A stretch of 64,000 nt of DNA from NCBI GenBank assembly GCA_000620185.1, contig KK211086.1, positions 655,331 through 719,330 on the forward strand. Reading direction: 5' to 3'. Below, one piece after another: positions 24,457 through 33,910 of the stretch. How positions within the stretch are numbered: position 1 is the first letter of the stretch; every line of letters starts with the position of its first letter. The DNA is from Geodermatophilaceae bacterium URHB0062 (lineage in GTDB: Bacteria; Actinomycetota; Actinomycetes; Mycobacteriales; Geodermatophilaceae). The translations under genes were made by a program, and so were the position numbers. The notes under the pieces were generated by a model that did no database searches, was not told where the DNA came from, and saw only the letters and a program-made list of their open reading frames with translations.

Positions 24457-26022
24457 ATGAGCGCGGTGGTGTTGCTGGGGTTGCTCGTCCTGGGGGTGGT
24501 CGCGCTCACGCCGGTGGCGGACCGGATGGGAGTGCCGCAGCCGGTGCTCGTCACCGTCTACGGCTTGGTCCTCGGCCTCGTGCCGGGCGTACCCGCGCCG
24601 GGCCTGCCGCCGGACCTGATCCTGCCGCTGGTGCTGCCGCCTCTGCTGTTCGCTGCGACCCAGGCCGCCTCGGTGCGGGAGCTGCGGGAGGCGGCAGGTC
24701 CCGTACTGACCCTGGCGGTCGGGCTGACCGTCGCCACTGCGGCGCTGGTCAGCGTGGTGGCCCACGCGCTGGGGCTGCCGTGGGCGGTTGCCGCGGTGCT
24801 CGGCGCGATCGTGTCACCACCCGACCCCGTGGCTGCCAGCGCGGTCGCCGGCCGGCTCCGGCTGCCGGCCCGCCTGGTCACGATCCTCGAAGGGGAGGGC
24901 CAGTTCAACGATGCGACCGCGCTGGTGCTCTACCAGCTGTCGGTCATGGCCGTCGTCGCGGGAGGAGTCACGGCGGCTCAGGTAGGCGTCGGCCTGGCGG
25001 TAGCGGTGGTCGGCGGCCTGGTGATCGGGCTGGCCGGTGGCTGGATGAGCCGGCGTGCTCTCGGCCTCCTGCACGACCCCGTGGCCGAGACCACCGTCAC
25101 CATCGCCGTCCCGTTCGCCCTCTACCTGTTCGCCGACGAGATCGGCGCCTCGGGCGTGCTGGCGGTGCTGGCCGCCGGGCTGTACCTGAGGGCCACCACG
25201 ACCCGGGAGCTGACGTCCGCCGGCTGGCTGCTGGGCCGCGCGGTGTGGTCCTACGTCGACTTCGCCGTGAGCGGTCTGCTGTTCGCGTTCCTCGGCATCG
25301 AACTGACCAGCGTGCTGGAGGGCAGCGGCCTGCTCGACGACCCCGGGACCCTCCAGCTCGCCGTGGCTGTCGTCGTGGTGCTTCTCGTCTCACGGGCTGT
25401 CGCGATGTATGCGGCCAGCGCCGTCGCCGGCCGGCGCGCCCGCCGACACGGCTCCGCCACTCCGGCCGGCCCCCGAGAGGCGACCGTCGCGGCGTGGGCC
25501 GGTATGCGGGGAGTGGTCACCGTCGCCACGGCCCTGGCGCTGCCCGAGACGGTGGAGGACGGCTCGCCGTTCCCCTTCCGCGAGGAGGTGGTGGTCGTCG
25601 CGCTTCTCGTGGTGATCGTGACCCTTGTGCTCCAGGGCCTCACGTTGACCGGTCTGATCCGCCGCCTCGGCGTCGCCGATGAGGGCGATCCACGGGCCGA
25701 GGCGCGTGAGCTGTATCGCGTGGCCACGGAAGCCGCTCTCGACCAGATCGATCAGGTCGACAACGTCGACCCGGAGGTACGTGACGCCGTCCTCACCCAG
25801 TACCGAAGCCGGTTGGCCTATCGCTGTCAGGTGAGCGATCTGGTCGACGGTCGCACCGGAGGTGAAGGAGCCGATCGACAGCTGCGCAGGCTGCTCGCAC
25901 AGGCGAGCGAGGCCGAACGCGACGCCGTGCTCGCGGCACGGCGCAGTGGCCAGGTGACCCCCGCGGCCTCGGACGACGTCCTCTTCGACGTCGAAGCCCG
26001 CGCCCTGCGCTACAGCGACTGA
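24457..26022 (+). CDS. CPA1-family Na+(K+)/H+ antiporter
   Basis: 521 residues. About twelve hydrophobic helices precede a cytoplasmic tail of roughly 110 residues. 'GAIVSPPDPVAASAV' and 'EGEGQFNDATALVLYQ' are the paired motifs of NhaP/CPA1 exchangers, with the proton- and ion-binding Asp residues. 'AWAGMRGVVTVATALALP' is the conserved tenth-helix Arg region. It exchanges cytoplasmic Na+ or K+ for protons. I chose the third possible start (ATG at 24457) because GAGG lies 9 nt upstream. It is monocistronic and outside the repeat-bounded island. Confidence 0.9.
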   Translation: MSAVVLLGLLVLGVVALTPVADRMGVPQPVLVTVYGLVLGLVPGVPAPGLPPDLILPLVLPPLLFAATQAASVRELREAAGPVLTLAVGLTVATAALVSVVAHALGLPWAVAAVLGAIVSPPDPVAASAVAGRLRLPARLVTILEGEGQFNDATALVLYQLSVMAVVAGGVTAAQVGVGLAVAVVGGLVIGLAGGWMSRRALGLLHDPVAETTVTIAVPFALYLFADEIGASGVLAVLAAGLYLRATTTRELTSAGWLLGRAVWSYVDFAVSGLLFAFLGIELTSVLEGSGLLDDPGTLQLAVAVVVVLLVSRAVAMYAASAVAGRRARRHGSATPAGPREATVAAWAGMRGVVTVATALALPETVEDGSPFPFREEVVVVALLVVIVTLVLQGLTLTGLIRRLGVADEGDPRAEARELYRVATEAALDQIDQVDNVDPEVRDAVLTQYRSRLAYRCQVSDLVDGRTGGEGADRQLRRLLAQASEAERDAVLAARRSGQVTPAASDDVLFDVEARALRYSD

Positions 26023-26188
26023 GCCCCCGGCGGGCGGCGACCGTGCAGGGGTCGGGCCGCGCAGGCCGTGGCGCAGGCCAGTGGCGTCCCACACGTCGGC
26101 ACCATCGGCGTTCGTGCGGATGCACGTGGTCGGCTCGGCGACCATGCCCGCGCTGAGACAGGCGTCCGTGCCCGCATCGAGGCCCTCG

Positions 26189-26758
26189 TCATCGCGGTGG
26201 GGACGGCGTGATGGCCGTCGTCTCTCCTGCTGCGAAACCAGCCGCGTGCGCCAGACCGGCACGCACGAGGGCGCCATCGTCGTCCGCGCCCGTCTCACGC
26301 ACGACGGTCAGCTCTCCCTTCGTCTCGTACAGCACGTAGCGCAGCTCGGCGAGCTCCCGGACGCCCAGCTCGCGGAGCTTGGCCAGCACGTCGTTCTCGG
26401 TGAGGCCGCACGTCCGCAGCTGGTCGCGGCGCAGTCGGCCGTGATCGACCAGCACTCGGACACGGTGGTCCACCGCCTTCGCGAACCACCGGTTGTTGCG
26501 CCCCATGGTCACGAGACCGTGCGCCGCGAGGAAGGTCAACAGCGCCGTCGCGCCGACGAGGAACGACTGTCCCTCGGCGACCGCGGTTCGGCCCATCACC
26601 GCGCCGATCGCGACCGCCGCCGCGAAGTCGATCGCCGTCCACTGGGAGAGGGTGCGGCGATGAGCGATGCGCAGCCCCACGACCGCCGTGCCGTACATCA
26701 GCAGCGCCTTTCCGATGACGCCGATCAGCTGCGCCTGCCCGACCAACCACTCCGGCAT
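26189..26758 (-). CDS. DUF421 (YetF-like) membrane protein
   Basis: 189 residues. Three N-terminal helices precede a small cytoplasmic domain. 'RTLSQWTAIDFAAAVAIGAVMG' and 'GRLRRDQLRTCGLTENDVLAKLRELG' match the DUF421/YetF pattern. The family occurs in many bacteria; its biochemical role is not settled. The ATG at 26758 has GGGAG with 6-nt spacing. It converges on the antiporter gene. The C-terminus has an unusual Ala/Thr-rich tail. Confidence 0.82.
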   Translation of the reverse strand: MPEWLVGQAQLIGVIGKALLMYGTAVVGLRIAHRRTLSQWTAIDFAAAVAIGAVMGRTAVAEGQSFLVGATALLTFLAAHGLVTMGRNNRWFAKAVDHRVRVLVDHGRLRRDQLRTCGLTENDVLAKLRELGVRELAELRYVLYETKGELTVVRETGADDDGALVRAGLAHAAGFAAGETTAITPSPPR

Positions 26759-26846
26759 GGGGTTCTCCCTCGGCGTCCGGACCTCGGACACCCGTCTCCC
26801 TACCCACCGCGACGACTGCGACCGCCGACCCCTCGGAGCAGGCGAG

Positions 26847-27236
26847 TCAGGGCTTGACGGCGAGCACCGGCCGGTCCGCGTCGAGCAGGATCCGCTGCTC
26901 CGTGCTGCCCATGAGCAGCTTGCCCACCGGGCTGCGGCGGCGCAGGCCGAGGACGATCACCGAGGCGTCCACCGTGCCGGCCACCCGCACGACCTCGTCG
27001 GCGAGCTCGCCCGAGTGCGGTTCCTGGTGCGTCTCCAGGCGCACGCCGGCAGCCTCGGCCCGGGCGGACAGCGACGCCACGACCTCCGGCGAGGCGACGT
27101 CGGAGCTCACCGGCGCGCCGCCCCGCGGCGAGTTGAGCAGCAGCACGTCCTCACCGCGCCGGGAGGCCTCGGTGAGACCGGCGGCGAAGGCCGCCTCGCC
27201 CTCCGGCGTGGGCAGGAATGCGACGAGGACGGTCAC
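26847..27236 (-). CDS. Universal stress protein (UspA family), last gene of the tctCBA operon
   Basis: 129 residues, a single Usp domain. 'VLVAFLPTPEG' starts the fold, and 'GLRRRSPVGKLLMGSTEQRIL' carries the ATP-binding G-2x-G-9x-G-S/T pattern in modified form. Its GTG start overlaps the tctA stop (GTGA), so it is produced together with the transporter. A Usp gene attached to a tripartite tricarboxylate transporter is unusual enough to note. It may sense energy state for uptake; that is inference. Confidence 0.88.
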   Translation of the reverse strand: MTVLVAFLPTPEGEAAFAAGLTEASRRGEDVLLLNSPRGGAPVSSDVASPEVVASLSARAEAAGVRLETHQEPHSGELADEVVRVAGTVDASVIVLGLRRRSPVGKLLMGSTEQRILLDADRPVLAVKP

Positions 27237-28759
27237 ACGAGCTCCTTGGTGGCGCTGGGGGTGGTCTCGCGGCGGGGTGCGCGCCGCCGCGCGAGGGTGG
27301 GCGTGATGATCGGCAGCAGGATCACCAGCAGGAAGATCAACAGGAGGGTGCCGGAGATGGGCCGGCTGAGGAATCCGGTCGGGTCGCCGTCGAAGATGAG
27401 CAACGAGCGGCGCAGGGAGTCCTCCAGCAGCGAACCGAGGACGAACGCCAGCACCAGCGGGCCCGGCTCGAAACCGAGCTTCTTCATCAGGTAGCCGACG
27501 GCACCGAACACGATCACCAGCCCGATGTCGAACACGCTGTTGTTGACCGTGTAGACGCCGATCAGCGTGATGAGCACCGTGATCGGCGCGAGGATCGCCG
27601 GCCGCACCCGGAGGATCTTCACGAACAGCCCGACCAGCGGGATGCTCATGATCAGCAACAGGATGTTGCCGATGTACATGGAGTTGACGACGCCCCAGAA
27701 GAGGTCGGGCTCGTCGGTCACCAGCCGCGGACCCACGCTCACACCCTGGATGAGCAGCGCCCCGTAGATGACCGCCATGGTGGCGTTGGCCGGGATGCCG
27801 AGCGTGAGCAGCGGGATGAAGGACGACGTCGCCGCGGCGTTGTTCGCCGTCTCCGGTGCCGCCACACCCTCGACCGCACCCTTGCCGAAGCGCTCCGGGT
27901 TCTTCGCGCGGCGCTTCTCGACGGCGTAGGCGACGAGGGAGGCGATGGTCGCCCCACCGCCGGGCAGGATGCCCAGGAGGAAGCCGAGCACCGAGCCGCG
28001 GCCGATGGCCCCCGACGACTGCCGGAGGTCGGCACGGGAGGGCCAGACGTTGGCGACGGTCGACGGCGCCTTGACCGCGTTGTGCCGCTCCTCGAGGTTG
28101 TAGAGGATCTCGCCGAGGCCGAACAGACCCATGGCGATCGGGACGAAGTCCAGCCCGTCGCCGAGGTTGAGGTTGTGGAAGGTGAACCGCTCGGCGCCCG
28201 TGAACGTGTCGCGGCCGACCGTGGCCAGCAGCAGCCCGATGCAGGCGGCCACCACGGCCTTGGTCCGGCTGCCACCGCCGACCGTGGCGACGAGCAGGAT
28301 GCCGAGCAGGGCGAGCGCGGTGTACTCCGGCGGCCCGAAGTCGAGCGCGAAGCCGGCGACGAACGGGGCGACCAGCGTCAGCGCGACGATGGAGACCGTG
28401 CCGCCGATGAAGGAGCCGATCGCCGCGATGCCGAGCGCAGTGCCCGCCTTGCCCTGCCGGGCCAGTGCGAACCCGTCGAAGACGGTGACCACCGACGACG
28501 CCTCACCCGGCAGGCGCAGCAGGACGGACGTGATGGTGCCGCCGTACTGGGCGCCGTAGAAGATGCCGGCGAGCATGATGATCGCGGTCACCGGCTCGAT
28601 GCCGAAGGTGATCGGAAGAAGGATCGCGATGGTCGCCGCCGGGCCGAGGCCGGGCAGGACGCCGACCAGCATGCCGATGACGACGCCGATCAGGCAGTAG
28701 AGCAGGTTCGTCGGCTCCACCACGACGCTGAAGCCGTGAAGTACCGGGGCGAAATCCAT
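27233..28759 (-). CDS. tctA: Tripartite tricarboxylate transporter large permease TctA
   Basis: 508 residues with about twelve helices. '[17 protein letters not shown]' and '[21 protein letters not shown]' are the duplicated PGxGP/A signatures of TctA, and '[21 protein letters not shown]' is also typical. With TctB and the TctC binding protein it imports organic acids using an ion gradient. The ATG has GAGGGG close upstream, next to the tctB stop 8 nt away. Adjacent aldarate genes suggest glucarate or galactarate as substrate. Confidence 0.94.
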   Translation of the reverse strand: MDFAPVLHGFSVVVEPTNLLYCLIGVVIGMLVGVLPGLGPAATIAILLPITFGIEPVTAIIMLAGIFYGAQYGGTITSVLLRLPGEASSVVTVFDGFALARQGKAGTALGIAAIGSFIGGTVSIVALTLVAPFVAGFALDFGPPEYTALALLGILLVATVGGGSRTKAVVAACIGLLLATVGRDTFTGAERFTFHNLNLGDGLDFVPIAMGLFGLGEILYNLEERHNAVKAPSTVANVWPSRADLRQSSGAIGRGSVLGFLLGILPGGGATIASLVAYAVEKRRAKNPERFGKGAVEGVAAPETANNAAATSSFIPLLTLGIPANATMAVIYGALLIQGVSVGPRLVTDEPDLFWGVVNSMYIGNILLLIMSIPLVGLFVKILRVRPAILAPITVLITLIGVYTVNNSVFDIGLVIVFGAVGYLMKKLGFEPGPLVLAFVLGSLLEDSLRRSLLIFDGDPTGFLSRPISGTLLLIFLLVILLPIITPTLARRRAPRRETTPSATKELV

Positions 28760-28767
28760 GGCCCCTC

Positions 28768-29412
28768 CTAGAACAGGTGTGGGATGGGCACCGACAGGGC
28801 GCCCACGAAGATGAGGTAGAACGCGGCCACGAGGGCGACGCTCAGGAGTGCCGACAGCCGCCAGCCCTCGCGGCCCAGGAAGCGCAGCCAGACGAAGCAG
28901 AGCAGAGCTGCGGGGATCTCGAATCCGATGATCGGCAGCAGGACGACGAAGACGACCATCGTGGCCAGGCCGACCAGCACCAGCAGGCTGGCCCGGGCGA
29001 AGCGCTCGCCGTCATGGGTCCGGCGGGCCAGGAACAGGAGGCCGACGCCGAGGAGGATCGTCACGACGCTCACGATCAGCGGCCAGGTGCCCGAGCCGGG
29101 CTTCGAGGCGGTGCCGACGCCCAGTTCAGCGGAGCCGATCAGGGTGCCGATCCCGAGGGCGACGACGGCGAGGGCGGTGAGGACGTTGCTGAGCGTGCCG
29201 GCGACCGGAGGACGCCCCTCGTGCTCCAGCTCCTCGACCCGCTGCACCGCCTCTTCGAGAGAGAGCTCCTCGAGGGGGATCTCGTCGATCGGGGACACGG
29301 GAGCGACGGACGTGGTGGAGCCGGTCGCCGACTCGGCCCGGGGGGTGGCCCCGGCGGCCATGCGGCCGCCGGAGCTCCCCAGGCTGTTCGCCCCGGAGTG
29401 CGCAGAGGTCAT
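28768..29412 (-). CDS. tctB: Tripartite tricarboxylate transporter small permease TctB
   Basis: 214 residues. An 80-residue Ala/Gly/Ser then acidic N-terminal region ('ELSLEEAVQRVEELEHEG') is followed by four hydrophobic helices, with 'KPGSGTWPLIVSVVTILLGV' as the TctB-like core. The N-terminal cytoplasmic extension is longer than in typical TctB proteins (about 150 residues). The ATG overlaps the tctC stop as ATGA. It forms the membrane complex with TctA. Confidence 0.9.
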   Translation of the reverse strand: MTSAHSGANSLGSSGGRMAAGATPRAESATGSTTSVAPVSPIDEIPLEELSLEEAVQRVEELEHEGRPPVAGTLSNVLTALAVVALGIGTLIGSAELGVGTASKPGSGTWPLIVSVVTILLGVGLLFLARRTHDGERFARASLLVLVGLATMVVFVVLLPIIGFEIPAALLCFVWLRFLGREGWRLSALLSVALVAAFYLIFVGALSVPIPHLF

Positions 29413-30422
29413 GCGCCCTCACCCAGCTTGATGCCGTGCTCGTCGATGACGGCGCGGTACTTCTCGAGGTTGCCGGTGTAGGTCTCGGTGACCTCGTCAC
29501 CGCTGACCTCCCAGGGGGTCAGCTGGTTGTCCTCGTTGAACTTCTTGTAGGCGTCGGTCTCGAAGGTCTTCGTGAAGGCGTCCTCCAGCGTGGAGATGAC
29601 GTCGTCCGGGGTGCCCTTCGGCGCGACGATGGCCCGGGCCTGCTGCACGGGGACGTCGTAGCCGGCCTCGACGGCGGTCGGGGTGTCGGCCAGGTAGGAC
29701 GGGCGCTTCTCGGCGAAGGTCACGATCGGGGTCAGCTCGCCGGCCTCGATCTGCTCGATGGCCTCACCGAGCTGGATCGAACCGACGTCCACCTGACCGC
29801 CGAGCACGGCCGTCAGCGTCGGCGAGCCCCCGTCGAAGGGCACCGAGGTGGCCTTGATGCCCGCCTGGGCGAACAGCAGCTCCTGCGAGAGCTGGCTGCC
29901 GGTGCCGACGCCGGTGGTGCCGAAGTTGATCGGCCGGCCCGCGGCGGCCAGGTCCTTCACCGTCTTGAAGCCCGACTTCGGTGCGGTGACCAGGACGTAG
30001 TCATCCAGGGACAGGCCGGTGACGACCTCGTAGTCCTCGATGCTCACGGCCTCGTCCTCGGACACGGCGAAGGGCGTGATGTAGGCGAGGCTGCCGTTGA
30101 AGATCGCCAGGGTCTGGCCGTCGGGGTCCTCGTTGGCGAGTTCCTGGAGCGAGAGCGCGCCGTTGGCGCCGGGCTTGTTCTCCACGGTGACGGCCACGCC
30201 CAGCTCGTCCGACGCGCCGTCGGCCGCCGCGCGGGCGATCAGATCGGTGCTACCGCCCGGGTCGGCGCCCACGAGGATCTTGATGGGACCGTTCGGGTAC
30301 TCCGAACCGTCGCCGCCGCCGGACCCGCCGCCGACGTTGCCGCCGCAGGCAGCGAGCGAGAGGGCCAGAGCGAGTCCGGCACCGGTCGCGGCCCAGCGGC
30401 GCGCGCGGTGGTTGGTGGTCAT
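29409..30422 (-). CDS. tctC: Tripartite tricarboxylate transporter substrate-binding lipoprotein TctC
   Basis: 337 residues. The signal peptide ends in LSLAAC, a lipobox with Cys26, so it is a membrane-anchored lipoprotein. 'GPIKILVGADPGGSTDLIAR', 'VENKPGANGALS' and 'FGTTGVGTGSQLSQELL' are hallmark TctC/Bug segments. It captures the substrate outside and delivers it to TctA/TctB. GAGGAG lies 6 nt before the ATG. It is the first gene of tctC-tctB-tctA-usp and divergent from a LysR regulator. Confidence 0.93.
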   Translation of the reverse strand: MTTNHRARRWAATGAGLALALSLAACGGNVGGGSGGGDGSEYPNGPIKILVGADPGGSTDLIARAAADGASDELGVAVTVENKPGANGALSLQELANEDPDGQTLAIFNGSLAYITPFAVSEDEAVSIEDYEVVTGLSLDDYVLVTAPKSGFKTVKDLAAAGRPINFGTTGVGTGSQLSQELLFAQAGIKATSVPFDGGSPTLTAVLGGQVDVGSIQLGEAIEQIEAGELTPIVTFAEKRPSYLADTPTAVEAGYDVPVQQARAIVAPKGTPDDVISTLEDAFTKTFETDAYKKFNEDNQLTPWEVSGDEVTETYTGNLEKYRAVIDEHGIKLGEGA

Positions 30423-30575
30423 GTGGGTCTCCTCTTCGAGCAGCTCTTCAGCTGACCTCTTCGGCCGGCTGGGGGCCGTGTGAACGGCGTCACGTGCCTC
30501 GGACGCTGGGGAGCGTATGGAGGGCAGATCATGCCTGTCCAAAACTATCCCGGCATTGATTGATACCTTGCGGGC
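30423..30575. promoter_or_regulatory. Divergent control region between tctC and the LysR gene
   Basis: 153 bp. A dyad ATGCC (30531-30535) and GGCAT (30552-30556) lies just before the regulator gene; a related GGGCAT overlaps the regulator start. TGATAC (30561-30566) ends 9 nt before the ATG and may be its -10. The same half-sites recur before kdgD, so this is a candidate LysR-family operator. Confidence 0.45.
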
Positions 30576-31469
30576 ATGGCCTTCACGTTGGAGCAACTGC
30601 GCGGGTTCGTGGCCGTCGCCGACGAGCTGCACTTCGGTCGTGCGGCCGCCCGGCTGAAGATGACGCAGCCTCCGCTCAGCCGTCAGATCCAGAAACTCGA
30701 GCGCGTCGTCGGCGCCCAGTTGCTCGAGCGCGACAACCGGCGCGTCACGCTCACCGCGGCGGGAGACGTGTTCCTCGTCGAGGCCCGCCGGCTCCTGGCC
30801 CTCGCCGATTCTGCTCCCGAGGTCGCCCGCCGGGTGTCGTCGGGGTCGCACGGCGTGGTCCGGATCGGCTTCACCGCCGCCTCCACCTACGGCACGCTCG
30901 GCCGGCTGCTCAACGAGGTGGCTCGGGACCTGCCCGACATCGATCTCGACCTGCACGAGATGGTCACCCGGGAGCAGGTGGCGGGCCTGCTGAACGAGGA
31001 GGTGGATCTCGGCCTCGCGCGGCCACCGTTCGACGCCGAGACGTTCGGATCCCGCCTGCTGCACCGCGAGGCCCTGCTGGTCGCCGTGCCCGCCGGGCAC
31101 CGGCTGCTCGCTCTCGGGCGGGACGCGACGGCCGCCGACCTCTCGGCCGAGCCGGTGGTCATGCACTCTCCGACTCGGGCGCGGTACTTCTACGACCTGG
31201 TCGTCAGCATGGTGCCCACGGCGTCGCAGAACGCGGTGCACACGGTCAGTCAGGTGCTCACCATGCTGTGGCTGGTCGCCGCCGGCCGCGGCATCGCGTT
31301 CGTCCCGGCGTCGGCCGCACGCCTGCCTATCGAGGGGGTCGAGTTCGTCCGCCTGGAGACCGCGGTGCCCGAACCGGTCGAGCTCCACCTGCTGTGGGTG
31401 CGGAACTCCCGCAACCCCGCTCTGTGGCGGGTGCTCGAGCTGCTCGAGCGGAGTGCCGTCGCATTCTGA
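30576..31469 (+). CDS. LysR family transcriptional regulator
   Basis: 297 residues. The N-terminal helix-turn-helix is typical: 'TLEQLRGFVAVADELHFGRA' then 'MTQPPLSRQIQKLERVVGAQ'. A LysR substrate domain follows with 'VRIGFTAASTYGTLGRLL'. It lies between the divergent tctC operon and the aldarate operon and likely controls both, with an aldarate or pathway intermediate as coinducer. That ligand is inferred only from position. Confidence 0.92.
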   Translation: MAFTLEQLRGFVAVADELHFGRAAARLKMTQPPLSRQIQKLERVVGAQLLERDNRRVTLTAAGDVFLVEARRLLALADSAPEVARRVSSGSHGVVRIGFTAASTYGTLGRLLNEVARDLPDIDLDLHEMVTREQVAGLLNEEVDLGLARPPFDAETFGSRLLHREALLVAVPAGHRLLALGRDATAADLSAEPVVMHSPTRARYFYDLVVSMVPTASQNAVHTVSQVLTMLWLVAAGRGIAFVPASAARLPIEGVEFVRLETAVPEPVELHLLWVRNSRNPALWRVLELLERSAVAF

Positions 31470-31646
31470 GCGGACGGGCATCGGTTTCTGCACCGGCCAC
31501 CACCCGATGCCTTCAGGGCATCATGTGATGCGAAACAAGTCGTGGACAGGCATCGTCCGCCCTTCCTACGGTGACGTCGACCACCGCGCCACCGCCGTTC
31601 CCGGCGGGCGTCGCGCGGACCCGTCGGACCCAAGGACACGATCTCC
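31470..31646 (+). promoter_or_regulatory. Control region of the aldarate operon
   Basis: 177 bp. The dyad GATGCC-TTCAG-GGCATC (31506-31522) is perfect, followed by another GATGC (31526-31530); GGGCATC also occurs at 31477-31483. These half-sites match ATGCC/GGCAT in front of tctC. I could not fix a -10 or -35. Confidence 0.45.
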
Positions 31647-32561
31647 GTGACGCTGCTGCCCCCCGATGCTCTCGCCGACCGCCTGAAGTCCGGCCTGCTC
31701 TCCTTCCCGGTCACCCACTTCGACGCCGACCTGGAGGTCGACGAGAAGCGCTACCGCGAGCACCTGGCGTGGCAGTCGAGCTTCGATGTCGCGGGCCTCT
31801 TCGCCGCCGGTGGTACGGGTGAGGGCTTCTCCCTCACGTCGGAGGAGATCGACCGCGTCGTCCGCATGGCGGTCGAGGAGGCCGGCAGTCGAGTGCCGGT
31901 CCTGGCGCCGGCGACCGGCAGCACCGCGCAGGCCGTCGCCCAGGCCCAGGCCGCCGAGGCGGCCGGCGCATCCGGGCTCCTGCTGTTCCCGCCGTATCTG
32001 ACCGAGGCCAGCCAGGCCGGCCTGGTGGAGCACGTGACCGCGGTCTGCCGGGCCACGGACCTCGGCGTCATCGTCTACAGCCGCGCCAACGCGGTGCTCG
32101 CCGACGTCACCGTCGCCGAGGTGGCCGACCGCAACCCGAACCTGATCGGGCTCAAGGACGGCGTGGGCGACATCGAGCAGATGACCCGCACCTACGCCAA
32201 GGTCGGCGACCGGCTGATCTACGTGGGCGGCCTGCCGACGGCGGAGACGTTCGCCCTCCCGCTCCTGCAACTGGGCGTGAGCACCTACTCCTCGGCGCTC
32301 TACAACTTCCTGCCGGAGTTCGCGCTGACGTTCTACGCCGCGGTCCGCGCCCAGGACCGGACGGCGGTCTACGCGATGCTCAACGACTTCGTGATCCCCT
32401 ACATCGACATCCGCGACCGGCAGCGCGGCTACGCGGTGTCGATCGTCAAGGCCGGGCTGACCGCCATCGGGCGGGACGGCGGCCGGGTCCGCCCGCCGCT
32501 GACCGACCTGACCGAGGCCGAGCTCGCCGAGCTGACCACGCTGATCAGCAAGGTCTCCTGA
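31647..32561 (+). CDS. kdgD: 5-dehydro-4-deoxyglucarate dehydratase
   Basis: 304 residues, DapA/NAL superfamily. '[16 protein letters not shown]', '[18 protein letters not shown]' and '[15 protein letters not shown]' with the Schiff-base Lys are the key segments. It dehydrates and decarboxylates 5-keto-4-deoxyglucarate to 2-oxoglutarate semialdehyde. AAGGA lies 10 nt before the GTG. It is first in an operon with three sugar-acid dehydratases and a semialdehyde dehydrogenase, which fits this step exactly. Confidence 0.93.
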   Translation: MTLLPPDALADRLKSGLLSFPVTHFDADLEVDEKRYREHLAWQSSFDVAGLFAAGGTGEGFSLTSEEIDRVVRMAVEEAGSRVPVLAPATGSTAQAVAQAQAAEAAGASGLLLFPPYLTEASQAGLVEHVTAVCRATDLGVIVYSRANAVLADVTVAEVADRNPNLIGLKDGVGDIEQMTRTYAKVGDRLIYVGGLPTAETFALPLLQLGVSTYSSALYNFLPEFALTFYAAVRAQDRTAVYAMLNDFVIPYIDIRDRQRGYAVSIVKAGLTAIGRDGGRVRPPLTDLTEAELAELTTLISKVS

Positions 32562-32641
32562 CCGATGACGACCGCGCAGCTCGGACCGGCCGCGCAGCTC
32601 GCCCCGGCCACCGTCGACCGGTTCTCCGTCGGGGGTGGGCA

Positions 32642-33910
32642 GTGAGCGCTCGGGTCACGCGGGTCGAGATCACGCCGGTCGCCTTCGCCGATCCGCCGCT
32701 GCTCAACGCCGTCGGCGTGCACGAGCCGTTCGCCCTGCGGTCGGTGGTCGAGGTCGTCACCGACACCGGGCACTACGGCGTGGGGGAGTCCTACGGCGAC
32801 GCCCCGCACCTGCGGCGGCTGCAGTCGGCGGCCGGCGCGATGGTCGGCCTCGACGTCTTCGATCTCCCCGGCCTGCGCCGGCGGGTGGTCGAGGCGTTGT
32901 CGGCCGACGACGGCCGAGGCGGCCACGGCATGAGCGGCATGGTCACCGGGTCGGCGACGACCGACCGGGTGTTCTCACCGTTCGAGGTCGCCCTCCTCGA
33001 CCTGCAGGGGAAACTCCTCGGCCGCCCGGTGAGCGACCTGCTGGGCGGCGCCGTGCGGTCCGCCGTCCCCTTCAGCGCCTACCTGTTCTACAAGTGGGCC
33101 GGTCACCCCGGACGGCCCGACGACACGTGGGGCACCGCGCTGGACCCCGATGCCCTCGTCGCGCAGGCCCGGCGCATGGTCGACGAGTACGGCTTCACCG
33201 CCATCAAGCTCAAGGGCGGCGTGTTCCCGCCCGAGGAGGAGATCGTCGCGATCAAGGCGCTGCGCGCCGCGTTCCCCGACCACCCGCTGCGGCTGGACCC
33301 GAACGCCGCCTGGACCGTCGAGACCTCGATCCAGGTCGGCCGCGCGCTCGACGGCGTCCTCGAGTACCTCGAGGACCCGACGCCGACCATCGAGGGCATG
33401 GCGGCGGTGGCGCGCGAGGTGCCGATGCCGCTGGCGACCAACATGTGCGTCGTGGCGTTCGACCACCTGCCACCGGCGATGAAGCAGGACGCCGTCCAGG
33501 TCGTCCTCTCCGACCACCACTTCTGGGGCGGGCTCCGCCGGTCCCAGCAGCTGGCCGGGGTGTGCGAGACCTTCGGGGTCGGCCTCTCGATGCACTCCAA
33601 CAGCCACCTCGGGATCAGCCTCGCGGCCATGACCCACCTCGCGGCGGCCACGCCGAACCTGGACTACGCCTGCGACACCCACTGGCCCTGGAAGGACCCC
33701 GCCGAGGACGTCGTCGTGCCCGGTGTGCTGCGCTTCGTCGACGGCGCAGTCGCCGTGCCGACAACGCCCGGCCTGGGCGTGGAGCTCGACCGGGACGCGC
33801 TGGCCCGGCTCCGCGAGCAGTACCTCGGCTGCGGGCTGCGCGAGCGCGACGACACCGGCTACATGCGGCGGTTCGAGCCGTCCTACGAAGCAAGGAGCCC
33901 CCGATGGTGA
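32642..33910 (+). CDS. Glucarate dehydratase family protein (enolase superfamily)
   Basis: 422 residues. '[16 protein letters not shown]' holds the KxK general base pair, 'LRLDPNAAW' and 'YLEDPTPTI' metal ligands, and '[18 protein letters not shown]' the His region. These match the GlucD subgroup. It probably removes water from glucarate or a related aldarate to give 5-keto-4-deoxyglucarate. The next gene looks like canonical GudD, so this one may prefer another aldarate stereoisomer. Its stop overlaps the next gene by 7 nt. Confidence 0.85.
   Translation: MSARVTRVEITPVAFADPPLLNAVGVHEPFALRSVVEVVTDTGHYGVGESYGDAPHLRRLQSAAGAMVGLDVFDLPGLRRRVVEALSADDGRGGHGMSGMVTGSATTDRVFSPFEVALLDLQGKLLGRPVSDLLGGAVRSAVPFSAYLFYKWAGHPGRPDDTWGTALDPDALVAQARRMVDEYGFTAIKLKGGVFPPEEEIVAIKALRAAFPDHPLRLDPNAAWTVETSIQVGRALDGVLEYLEDPTPTIEGMAAVAREVPMPLATNMCVVAFDHLPPAMKQDAVQVVLSDHHFWGGLRRSQQLAGVCETFGVGLSMHSNSHLGISLAAMTHLAAATPNLDYACDTHWPWKDPAEDVVVPGVLRFVDGAVAVPTTPGLGVELDRDALARLREQYLGCGLRERDDTGYMRRFEPSYEARSPRW

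Noticed and set aside
27218-28771. 517-codon plus-strand open frame opposite tctA
   Set aside because: Composition (Asp/Arg/Gln/Glu/His-rich, no hydrophobic pattern) marks it as a shadow of the membrane protein.
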